Assembly (NCBI GenBank): GCA_035772405.1
Contig: JAYKKM010000226.1
Location: forward strand, 1,488,001 to 1,552,000
Reading direction: 5' to 3'
Origin: Chrysogorgia sp. JL179-B06
Lineage: Eukaryota; Cnidaria; Anthozoa; Scleralcyonacea; Chrysogorgiidae
Length of the DNA: 64,000 bases
Below, piece after piece: positions 1 to 11,900 of this stretch. The notes under the pieces were generated by a model. The model did no database searches and was not told the DNA's origin. It was given only the letters and a program-made list of their open reading frames with translations. A program made the translations under genes and the position numbers. The number at the start of each line of letters is the position of its first letter. Position 1 is the stretch's first letter.

Positions 1-223
1 CCATCCATCCAATTCATTTAGTGTCTTCTGTTTAAACATAGATTCCATTCAAGAAGCAAGCAATTTGCCTCCACAAGAGCTTTGTTTACAACAACTATAA
101 ATTTACAGACGATACATGGGCGATCGTCAAGTTTAAATGGACATTTCTGATTGGTCGCCATGAAATTTGTGCGTCTATAGAGAAATGGAGCACCAATGAC
201 ATCCATTCAGAAGTGCCGTTATA

Positions 224-527
224 TTAAATCATAGCCAATCGAGATATGGTCTGGAAACTCTGCAAACTTCAAAGCGACTATAATGAGCTACGTTTCGATG
301 TTGAACCGTACCTTACACCGTGCACATCCTTTGTTTTAGGTAATTTATTAATATTTAAACAACACGGTTGAACGATTAAACCCAAACGATTCTATTGGAT
401 GCTTGCTTCATTATACTAAAATACATAGGTTCAGTGACTGTGCACAAAATTGCATAAAGACGAACAAAAAGATAGAACAAAGACTTTTTAGCTGAGTTTC
501 CAGACCATATCTCGATTGACTATGATT
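224..527. mobile_element. MITE-like element with about 28 bp terminal inverted repeats
   Basis: The segment starting AATCATAGCCAATCGAGATA (about 226) reappears inverted near 497-525. The interior has no coding potential. This is the structure of a non-autonomous DNA transposon. The 1-220 stretch to its left holds only a short minus-strand ORF with an RPCIVC motif, also seen near 9170, which may be a transposon scrap. Confidence 0.6.
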
Positions 528-605
528 AAATCTTGAGTGCAGGTCTCCCAAAAAAAAATTTTTTTTAAACACTTATTTAATTTATATGTTGCTTGAAGCT
601 TTCCA

Positions 606-1570
606 ATGGAGTCATTTTTAATAAGAACAAGACGCCCGCTAGGCGTTAACTTGGGCTACTTAATCACTGGACAAATTAGGGAGATATGGCGTGGATATTG
701 CTTGCAGAGGTTGTGCAATGGCGAAAGCTTACCTCAGCTTTGCAGCCCGAGGAATGAGGAAGAAAAATCAGGCGTCTACACGCAGGCTAAGACGAAATTT
801 AATGTCAACACTAAAACACGGGCAATGCTATTTTTTCTAATATCTGTTCGATTGAAGGTCTTCGTGTGTCAAAATTTATATAAAAACAACGGAAAGGTAT
901 ACGAAACATATCTGTTACGAAATTACATCGGTTTAACGAACATAAAAGCATTAAATCATCGGGTAAACAACGAATAGATCTTGAAGCCATGTCCTTTGAT
1001 TTTAGAGGCGAGTCTCGCTTTAATCGCTAATACGTGATCTCTCATCTGTGTTTCTTTCATCTTCACATTTTAAGTAGACGAAACCTACAGCGTTCGATTC
1101 GCCAAATTCAAGTGATCATTTCGATATAGAATTGATGTAAATCGGATAAAAACACAACATTTCATGATTAATATTTAATACGGAGTTTCACGGGATAAAT
1201 GTCAACACAGCATAATAATATTTCCCTGTCCTTCGGCTGTCCATTCTGTCATCATGATTGATCTCTCATCTGTGTTTCTTTCATCTTGGAGAGAATCTTT
1301 GCAATGGTTTGCAGGTTTACAGGTCTCGGTAAACTTTTCCAACTGCTATTCATTGTCAATAAAATGAAAGTCCGAAATCGCTTCAATTTCGACTATATGT
1401 TGTTGTTGACGTTTCGTCCACGGTTCTGCGAGTTCTTTCTTCAATCTCTCATCTGTGTTTCTCTCAGTCATCCAGTTATCTTGGAGAGAATCTTTGCATT
1501 AATTTGCGGGTTTACAGGTCTCGTAAATGCTTTTCAGACTGCGATTCATTGACAATAAAACGGGCCGAAA
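606..1570 (+). repeat. Dispersed repeat, copy 1 (inverted copy at 37750-38705)
   Basis: Long similarity in reverse complement to 37750-38705. Shared landmarks are the GCCCGCTAGGCG palindrome at the left end, the block around 1090-1245, and the TTGACGTTTCGTCCACGGTT block near 1405. Inside this copy a unit of about 185 bp starting ATCTCTCATCTGTGTTTCT is repeated at 1261 and 1443. The end motif with CGCCTAGCGGGCG also occurs at about 19831 and 20190, so the family has several members here. The 123-residue ORF in it is not convincing coding sequence. Confidence 0.7.
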
Positions 1571-1729
1571 TCGCTTTAATTCGCTATTTATACGCCCACG
1601 CAATAATTACATTCTCTCGACGTATAAAACGACGAACATGACCATGACGATGACGAACATGACGAACACAGAAATCAAGCTGGATTTAAGACTTGTGCTC
1701 ACCACAGGTGGCCCAAGTAATAATTTGTG

Positions 1730-2012
1730 GATTCCAAGAGGGGTTTGCTATAACCTGGGCGATGATCGAGGATGAGCATAAAATCTTGTTGGTCAGCAGA
1801 ATTTTGTCACTTAACGGTTAACCTTTCATGTTACTCCATCACCAAATGAATCGAGGTATATAATCGTCATGAAATAACCGCTAACCCCAAAACAACTTAG
1901 ATCCTAACCCCCCTCGACTCCCTTGATGTTATCCAGTTAATGTGACTGCTGACAAGATTTCATGCTCATCCACGATCATCGCACGGGTTATAGCAAACTC
2001 CTTCTAAGATAT
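1730..2012. mobile_element. MITE-like element with about 60 bp inverted ends
   Basis: The left arm (about 1734-1800, GGTTTGCTATAACC to GTTGGTCAGCAG) is mirrored by the right arm (about 1948-2010, CTGCTGACAAGA to GGTTATAGCAAAC). The centre has a CCCTAA-like run of the kind seen in other repeats of this window. Confidence 0.6.
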
Positions 2013-2029
2013 TATTTGCTGAGCTTTAC

Positions 2030-2215
2030 AGTAGAGTTCTCATGATGTCCCTGGCGCATGGAATTTAAATCCTTTTTAAAGACTTATTTTTTAATTCATA
2101 TAGTACGGAATAAGTTTTAGTTTGTTGTATTTTAACTTATTGTAATTTCACCTTGTAAACGCATTGAGGCTTTGCGAAATACGTGGCAATGCCAAGAACT
2201 GTAATTATTATTATT
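2030..2215 (+). mobile_element. 3' end fragment of a non-LTR retrotransposon
   Basis: A short tail ends in a TTGTAAACGCATTGAGGCTT type segment followed by (ATT)n, which resembles 3' ends of CR1/L2-like LINEs. The flanks TTTGCTGAGCTTTA and TAAAGCTCAGCAAA are inverted, so it may instead lie inside another palindromic repeat. Confidence 0.4.
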
Positions 2216-2412
2216 ATGGAACTATTAAAGCTCAGCAAATAAAATCTTAGAAACATGTATGTTTCCATAAAATATTCTTCTTAAAACTTTATTTCATTGA
2301 TTCAAAATAATTTTACCTTGCAAAAGCCAAACATTACGAATGTTTCTGATTGGTGGTATATTATACTAGTCTATGTTTACTTATAAAAACAAATATACAA
2401 TTGTTTGGCCTA

Positions 2413-5400
2413 TTAAAGTGCCTAGCTGATCACGTTTGGGGATATTACATATCCGTAATATTTGGGTCTTCCTGAGCAAAATCATAATTTTCATCTTCGT
2501 GGACGTTTTTGCTGTTAAAGTTATCGGATGTGATGTCACAAGAGGCATTTTTGTAGCGAGTAACAAAAGAAAACTGGTTTTGAATGCCTCTTATAATAAT
2601 AATAATAATAATATACAGCTTATATAGCGCTTATACATAGTGCTCTAAGCGCTTTACAATTTCCTAGTAAAATAAAAATAAATACTTATAGGTTACTCAA
2701 AAGCTTGTTTGAAGAAATAAGTTTTCAATCTAGACTTAAAAATAACTAGTGATGGACTGTCTCGAATATCTTCTGGTAACCTGTTCCACATCATAGGGGC
2801 TGCAACTGAAAAAGCCCTGAAACCATAGGTCTTTAAATTGTATCTTGGGACCACTAAGCGCACTGACGATGACGATCGAAGCAGTCTGTTAGGTTTATAA
2901 ATTGTAATAATGTCTCGCAGATAAGATGGAGCTAGACCATTAAGTGCTTTGTAAGCAAGCAGTAAGATCTTGAACTGAATTCGATGGTCTACTGGGTAAC
3001 CAATGGAGCTGAATAAGAATTGGAGTTATATGTTCGTATTTTCGCGTGTAGGTGATGAGGCGTGCAGCGGCATTCTGAACAGATTGTAATTTCTTTATCA
3101 AGTAGTTAGGGAGTCCATAAAGAAGAGAATTACAATGATCTAGTTTCGTCGTAATAAAAGCATGAACGAGGATTTCGGCAGCATTAATACTAAGGTAACG
3201 TCTAATTTTGCTGATAGATCTTAGATGATAGAAGGAGGACTTGCATATTGCTTTGACATGATCATGCATCGAGACAGTACTATCAAATATAACACCAATG
3301 TTTCTCGCCGACTCAGATGGGCAAATAACGTCAATACCAATAGTCAGCGAGTCTAAAGATGGTTGTGGTGTAAATTTTTGAGCTCAAGAGTAGAAGTTCT
3401 GTCTTTTCACTGTTCAGCTTAAGATTGTTGTTAACCATCCATAGCTCGATATCACGAACGCAAGATTCTAATATACATTTTGCGTTAACCATATCTTCGT
3501 TTGCAGAGGATTTAACGGAGATGTACAACTGCGTGTCATCTGCATACATATGGTAAGACATGTTATGCCTTCTCATGATGTCACCCAGTGGAGATGTATA
3601 GAGTAGATACAGAATGGGCCCAAGTAACCGATCCCTGAGGAACTCCACATTCAACATTCCTATCAATTGAGCACACACCATCTATGCAAACAGATTGTGT
3701 TCGGTTGCTAAGGTATGATTTGAACCAATCCAGAGCTTTTCCTCCAATGCCAAAACGTGTAGACAATCTTGACAATAAAATGCTGTGATCAACCGTATCA
3801 AAGGCAGCAGATAAGTCGAGAAGAAGGAGAATCACATCACAACGATCATCGATAGCACGAAGCACATCATTTTGTACCCTAACCAATGCAGTCTCAGTAC
3901 TATGGAATGGTTTATATGCCGACTGATAGAGTTCATTTAGGTTGTTTTCAACCAGATGCGTTTGTAGTTGAGACGCAACAACTTTTTCAATTGTCTTTGA
4001 AATGAACTTTAGATTGGACACTGGTCTAAAGCTAGCAAACAATTCATAGTCCAAGCCAGTTTTTTTCAGTAGTGGATTATAAAATTGCTTTTTTCATACT
4101 GTCAGGCATAACAGCCGTATCCAATGAGATGTTAACAATTATTGTAATTATTGGGAAAAGAATACCCAAGCAATTCTTGAGTAAACATGCAGGAATTGGG
4201 TCGAGCATACATGACTTGGATGATATCTTAGTAATAAGACGAGAAATTATTTCTTCAGTGATTGGTGTAAAGTTATTGAATTCAGATTGGCATTTACCAC
4301 TGTCACCATGGTTGCACCATGGACTTCAGAAGGCGTATGACGTAAACGCAGGTTTTGTCTGATAACAGTGATTTTATCCATAAAAAAGCAGCTAAACTTG
4401 TCAGCAAGATCCGCGCTTGAATCACATGATGGCAGGTGACTAACCAGGTTACGATGGAGTAGTTTGTTAACAATCCTGAAAAACGACTTTGGATCAGATT
4501 GGCTGTCTTCAATCAAGGTAGAATAGTAATTCATTTTGGATGTGAAAACAAGCTCATTGACTTTTCTACATTGATTAGCGTACAGTTGTCTATCAACAGT
4601 TAGCAAGGAATGACGCCAACGTCGCTCCAGTTTACGCCGAATTACCTTCTGTGCAGTAATTTCGTCCGTGTACCATGGCGAAGAAGGGCGTAGGGTGATA
4701 ACACGCTTGCGCAGGGGTGCATGAGCATCTACCAGATTAGATAAGACGTCATTATATTGATCTGTCACTTCAGACAAAATTAGACACAGTAGATGTAAAT
4801 AGAGTAGACTTCTTTAGGTCTTGACAAAATAAATCAATGTTAATATTACGAAGCTTGCGATAAGTTACCTCCTTCTTTATACTGCATGGGACATCAAATA
4901 GCAAAATTATAGTGAACCGCCGAAGTGATCGGAGATAACTGGATCTCTAACAGAAAAACTGTCAACAATCAATTCTTCTTTCCTTGTTACACAAGATCTA
5001 ATGTATGATTACTATTGTGAGTAGGAACACTTATATGCTGAATGAGATTAAAAATAATGCAGTAGATCCATGAACTTTGAGGGCTTGTTTATCCGATTTA
5101 ATCTCAACATGAAGGTTTAAAGTCACCAGTAATGAGTAGATAACCAGGGCAGGTAACGAGTTGTTCAAGTAAGGTCGAAAATTCCGTAAAGAATAACCCC
5201 ACACTTTGTCCATTGCTCGTGGATGGCGGGCGGTAGACAACGATGATACAGACATTATATGAAGATGCCTGAAGAACCACTTCCATGAATTCAAATGACT
5301 TAAAATGCATTGTTGACTGTTTTTTCATCTTGAAACATTTCTTGTAAAGTAAACCCACACCTCCTCCCTTTTTCACAGCTTTTGAGTTACCAGTATTTCT

Positions 5401-5875
5401 GGGAACATGATTGAAGGCATAGCCATTTGGACAGAGTTTCTTCTATAATAAGCAATAGATTCACTGGTAGAGGTTAACCAGGTTTCTGTTTAAAGCTAAG
5501 ATTCCAATGCGACGTTCCACAAACGTAGTCTTTAATGATCAGTGCTTTATTATTGAACTGATCTAGCATTTAACAGGCAGAAATCTATAGGCTTAGAAGT
5601 TTTTAGAAGAGGGCCAGGTTTGCAAATAGGTACATTAATGAGAGTTCTAGGTCTATAATGCCTTGCAAGATATGACACATTTCTTTGCGGTTGAACGCGT
5701 GTTCGAATTAGTGTCGAAATAAAGATGTTGTTATTATTACGATTTCTCTTGTGACATCACATCCGGTAACTTTGACGCAAAAAAGATCCATGAAGATAAA
5801 ATTTTCGGCTGACAATATCAAGAAGACCCAAATATTATGGATATGTAAAATCCCCGAACGTGAGATAGGCACTAT
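2413..5875. mobile_element. Palindromic MITE split by a LINE insertion
   Basis: Outer ends AAGTGCCT..CACGTTTGGG (2414) and CGTGAGATAGGCACT (about 5860) match the inverted ends of the uninterrupted copy at 55456-55795. The left half stops at GAATGCCTCT (2590) and the right half resumes at TCTCTTGTGACATCAC (5744). The LINE at 2591-5743 sits between them. Confidence 0.65.
2591..5743 (-). pseudogene. Decayed CR1/L2-like non-LTR retrotransposon
   Basis: Read on the minus strand, this has an endonuclease piece (5376-5104, with VVYRPPS and a GDFK in place of the usual GDFN), a linker and RT N-terminal piece (4777-4247), RT fingers/palm with [15 protein letters not shown] and CGVPQGS (4054-3581), a YADDTQLY catalytic box (3681-3331) and the C-terminal region (3269-2940). 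These lie in different frames with stops and frameshifts, so the copy is dead. The 3' end at the left carries (TTA)n after a GCGCTATATAAG segment. Clade assignment is from motif style and tentative. Confidence 0.85.
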
Positions 5876-5921
5876 AAAACTTAAGGTTCAATGAATTTTA
5901 GTGATTATAAAAGGACAGGTA

Positions 5922-8900
5922 TTATTTTTTCTTCTTTTTATGTTTATGTTTTGACTTGTGTTTTAATTTATGCTTTCTTGATGGGCTGTGTTTCTCATTT
6001 GTCTTAATGTCTCCTTTGCTTGTTCTTAACACTTCTTTTGTATCTGTACTGTTTTCTTCGCTATCTTCGGAGGCGTGAACGTTTCTCTTGGGATATTTTT
6101 CATCTGAAAATGATGCGCTATGCTGAGATCTATTTTCCTCTCGAGGATTAGTGTCGAATTGTGTTCTGTCTTTTGATGGACTGGAGTTGCTGAAATCCAA
6201 AACGGGTTTGTCTATAGTTCCTGAACGCTTATGGCTTTCTCTGAAATCTAGAAACCATTTAAAATAAATTTAATATCTAAGTTTTGGTTGATTACACCCT
6301 AGCTGGATTAAGACGGCAACACATGACAACACATATGCTACTAGCTGACAGTTCTATTATCAATTGTAGGGACCGCAAACAAAAACGGTGATCGCGGTTG
6401 GTTAAAAATCTTGGATTTTATTGTTGAAAGAAATTACGAATTACTGACGTCCATTTTGTCCTTGCTTAAGATTGCTTTCTTCGATCTTTCTCAAATGGAG
6501 AGCGAAGGTGACATACTGGTTCGATTGATATATGTGCTGTCTATGCGGCAGTCACTATATATCAGTATAATGGTGAAGGAAATTTCAAGTGTTGGAATGT
6601 ATACAAAGACCAAACGACCGCGACCCTGCGATGCTAGTGCAGTGCTCTGACCACTGAGCTACGGAGGCTGTTGCCGAAGGCCTTGAAGTTGCATGTTTTG
6701 CAACTAGTCCCGGTTTGGTCTTAAAATGTATATATTCCAACACTCGAAATTTCCTTCACCATAAATCCTTAGAACATGCAGTTTAAAATATTACTTGTTC
6801 AAATATTATATTCAGCCAAATATTACTTGTAATATACCCAATTCTTCTCCAAACTTTACCACCATTATATATAAAGAACTCGTGACTAGGTTCTCGGCAA
6901 CGGCCTCCGTATAGCTACAGGTAAGTGGTGAGAGCACTGCACTAGTATCGCTGGTTCAATTCCAGCCGGAAGGCAGTGAATGTTGCATTTTTCGCAACTG
7001 GTACCTGTTTGGTCTTAAAATGTATATATTCCAACACTCGAAATTTCCTTCACCATAAATCCTTAGAATATATCAGTAATGCTTGGGTGTGTTATGTATA
7101 TATACACTGATGTACTGTAGTGAATATGGGAGCTTGGAGTACACAGCAAATTCATTTTCAAGATTGTTTTTCTTAATTTACGAAAGATTATCTTGTTTTA
7201 AGGTTTTATTTTTAAATATAAGATAAATAATCTTGTTTTAAGGAAAATTATCTTGTTTTAAGAAAAAATAATCTTAAGATAAATAATCTTATTTGAATCA
7301 CGGTCAAGATATTGTAGAAATTGCTAAAAATCATTGAAACAGATAAGCAGATGAAATTCCCAAGAAATATAGTTGAAAAGTTAATTCATGCATCCTTTAT
7401 ATAAATTGAAATTTGATAGAATAAAAATTATAGAATTTGTTTAATTACTGTAGGTGCAAATAGAATATTATTTGAGTTCGCTACATACAGAAACAGCAAG
7501 TATGTTACAATGAGCTGTGATATTATTTTTAAATGAAAAATATATATGTTGTGGTGCAATTTTAAACCGGGTGCAATTTAATGCATTCTTGGGTTGGAGT
7601 TAGCGCTATAGGGTTGCGTTTAGAGTAAAGTTTAGTAATGGCTTCTATAGATAGCGTAGTAAATATTTCTGTAATTGTATGGGTAAATATGGAATTAAAT
7701 TCTTTGCTGTCAACAATCGCTTGCATGGCACAGTGAGGTAGTCGAATGGATATTATGAAGTTAAGCCCAGTCGGTAGTGGTTATATATACGTGGATGGGT
7801 TACCAAATTGGTTCAGGTAAATGAAGGAATTTCAAGGGGACACCAAAGGAAAGAGGAGCGGATGAAAGGTGAAAGTACAAAAGAGGACGATTAAAAGTCC
7901 TTTTAAAAATTGTACTAGGTAAAAATATTACACCAGTGCAAGAATATTGCACCAGTGCAAATTAAATTGCACCATGGTCAGATCTAAAATTGCACCACCA
8001 CACAGAATAATTATATTGCTAACTAAAACATGACAAAGCTAAAAATGCAAAGGGTTATCTCCAACAATATGCTGTTCAATGATGTCTTTTAAGTCATATT
8101 TTAGACTGATGTACAGTCCACTATTTAGTTCGACTAATGAGTAGATATTAAAATCTAGCATTCTATTATGCAAACAAAACTTGGTAGAACTGAAATTACA
8201 AATTTTCTCTACTTTATAAGACATTAAACTGGAACAAAACTCCAAAGTTCTCAATGGAGTGTATTCAAAAATAATCTCTTCATTAGCCAACCAAATGTTT
8301 TCAAGATGACCAAACAAAGGCATTCTGTTAGAAACGTTTGCATCAACAGCAATAATGCAACCTTTCCTAGTTACATATTTTGCACCATAAAGTTTAATCC
8401 ATCTTGTGCTGTAAACAGGATCCATCATCATGGAAAACATTCAGTTCATTTCTTTCTAACTTTTTGGTTGGACCAAAAGTCTGAAAAAGTGGATGGTGAC
8501 TTGGATTATCATTGCAGAAATTTGCACACTCATCAAGTTGATATCTTTCTGCCATTGATAAACAAATGTTCTTAACGTTTTGAAGTGGTGCCAAATCTTT
8601 AAAGTATCTGTGTCTGGCTTCGAAGCCCATACAACAGTGTCGCACCAGTGGACCAAGATGCAAAATTTGACTTGGAATGTGAATCATATAATGCATCTTG
8701 GGGGTAATATTGACAGTCGGGAACACCTCCTTGAAATTATTTAGATGTGACTCAATAGCATCTTCCAACTGCTGGATTCTTTCGCGACTGGTGACAGGGG
8801 AAAAGCACATCTGCACAATGAAAATGATCTGCAGCAGAAGTTGGTAGTAGAGGTTGTGCACTGGAACATATCCCATCAAAATAAATGGTAAATTCTTCAG

Positions 8901-11900
8901 AAATATCCTTGCCTGCTCGGCTGTCTGCTTCATCTTGTATGTGTCCTGGTCAGTAAACGTGGTTTCACTCAGGGGAGGAGGTCTATTCTGTTTCTCGTGA
9001 TATCCCAGGCTTAGTTGACAAAAGGCATTGGTTCAACTGTCTTATAAGTGTGATGATGCCAGAGTCAAAGAAATGTTGCAATATAAAGCGAACCTCGTAT
9101 TGCACAGATCCTTCTAATTGAATAAGCATGAGATCTTGAGGGAGTGGCTTACTGTACAGACAGACGATACATGGACGATCTGAGTCTCGGTAGTTAAAAA
9201 GTTTCTATGGGCTCATACCTGTACATATAGTTAAGAAGTTTCTATGTAGTAGTTAAAACATGAGCGGCCGAATGTTTTAACGAACTTGTAAAATGAATAG
9301 AATATATAATGCATACTTTGTTTGGAAGTTGTAGAAACAGTACAAACAAATTATTTTAACTCCGGAAAAGCTTAATTTGAGCAAGTTAACTTTGATAAAA
9401 CATTGATGTTTTATTAATCAATGTTTTATCCTATGTTGTGAAATTCGTTAATAATTCATAAAGAAAATTCAAAAGAAATTAATATTTAATCAATATTTGT
9501 AAATTCGGATACAACATTCATCAATAAAACATCAATGCTTTATCAAAGTTAAACATCAATGCTTTATCAAGCCGTGTTGTACATGATGACAGTCAATTTT
9601 CAGTCAAATGTTAGTTAAGTTAATAGGTAGTTGCAACTTGAATTTAGTAAAGTTGTGCAGGTTTTGCTTTGCAAGCTGTGTTAAGTTATCACAGTCTGAG
9701 CTCCAGACAGAACTCTCACCCGCAACCTTTGTTTTTCTCGCTTGTGAGATATCATGTACAACTCACAGAATACATTTCATGTTCCCGCACAACCATTATT
9801 TTCTGTTTATTCTTTTAGTAAAATATATATTTCTACATATTTATAGGAATTTAAGATCTAAATTCCTGGTGTTTGATACAGATCAGCAATGTGGCAGCCG
9901 CTGTTGAGTTGTTGGATTTTGACTACCCCAAATCCTGTGAAATTGGGTTGAATGTTTTGTAAAACCTAATTTTTAAAGACAATCAAATACGATCGTTCGG
10001 AATCGGGTTGCGATTTGGTTGCGTATTAACTAATCGATCTGACTAGTCTGAACAATCAGAAAAGAGATTTGAATAATAATAACATTATTAATAAACATCT
10101 TTAGAGGATAAATACAATGGTTTTACAGAAGATAAATGAATATAAAAATGTTACAGGATATCTAAGAATATGAAATAATATATACAAATGTACAATGTAA
10201 GAAATTGTTATCATTTTAGAAATATTTTAAGAATTTATAAAAGTCTTAACGAGCGTGGTAAAAAGGATTGTTTATGTCTTTCAGTTCCGAGAGTAGCATA
10301 GCAGGCTTGTATATACTTCCTGATCTAAGATTATATTTATGATTATTATTATTAGTAATAAACTTAGAACAGGGGTGGTTTTCCTCATCAATAATTATTT
10401 GCAGTTCACGCTTGATCGCTTCGATCCGCCTCGTGCTAAGCTTTTCAAGGGAGTCTCTTAGTATTCCTATGATAGATAGACTTCTGTTCTGAACTTTCTC
10501 AACTTCTTCTATAAGGTAGTTTGGCAAGCCACCCCAAATAGGGGCTGCATATTCAAGGAGTTGTCTTATTTTAGAACAGAACATAGTAATGCCAATGTCA
10601 ACAGGAAGTCTTGCCTTCCTACATTCTCGTAGGTGAAAGAGCCTCTTGTTTGCCTTGCATGTGATTTCTTCGACGTGGCTGTTCCATTTTAGGTTTTTTT
10701 GGCAGTATATTCCCAGGAGCTTAAATTTAGGGACTCTTTCAATGGGATTATTTTCCAGAGTGATGGAGTTGGGTTCAGGCATATCTTTAAATGTGATCCA
10801 CATATCTTTGGTTTTGGAACCATTTAATACATGTACCATCTTATTATTTATTGCCATTGTTGCATGCTGTCGAGAGTTTGTTGCATGTGGCTTGTTTCTG
10901 TTAATTGGGGCAATGGATTCATATAGAGTGCAATCATCTGCATATTTACAAATACGGATGCGATTCCTGATGTCCTGAGGAATGTCTGATCCTCAAGATT
11001 GTTAATAAAAAAGTTAAAAAGGGATGGTGAGTGAACAGAGTCCCTTGGGGTACATCCACAGAGCAGGAAGCATTTGATGAAAGGATGGCAGGAAGTTTCA
11101 CTTGTTGTGTTCTATCCCTCAAAAAGCTGCGGATCCACTCCCAGAAACCTTTGTTAATGTTGAAAGAGGCACGTTTAGTCAAAAAAGTATGTTGTGGTTG
11201 ACATAGTCGAATGCCTTACGGAGGTCCAAGAAGATGGCATGAAGTCCAAGAAGATGGCATGAATTTGGTCCGATACAGATTGAGTATATTGGACATATAC
11301 AGTATATAAATTATAATACTGTTCACAGTTTTGCTTGTGGGGCTTCTTATATATGGGGGATTTAGCATTTTAGCAAGTACAGTGTATAACACAACTAACC
11401 AGGCTGACCCATTTGGAGATTCATCCTCGCCCATAAAAGACAATTTAAATTAACTTTCAGCTGTGATCCTACAGCCAAACTCAACTAATTCTTCTTTTCA
11501 AATTAATTTTGGCTCATGTAAACAGCCCTCAAATCTTGAATGTGAATGTGAAGGTGGTTTTCACAGTGGTTTTCAAAATGAGAAAATACATGTAGTACTA
11601 GTTGACCATGCATTAAGTCTAGAATTTATATAAATTGTCTTTAAGTTTAGGTTGTCGAGTTTTTATAATAATTATTATCATTTAAGACTATCTGTACCTT
11701 TTGTTGTCTTGCGATTTGAGTTTTCTACAGCTCCCTTAAGAACATTTCTCAAAAAAATTTTGTTGGTTGGTTGTAAAGGACATTTCACCCTTCAATTTAA
11801 TGAAAAAAAAATATTGGTATGACTAAATAAATGCACAAAACCTGTATGTATGAACTTCAAACTTGCTGGAATAAAATTGATAATAAACATGGGTGTTACA

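Noticed and set aside
606..977. 123-residue ORF as a host gene
   Set aside because: It lies within a dispersed repeat that recurs inverted at 37750-38705 and has no family motif.
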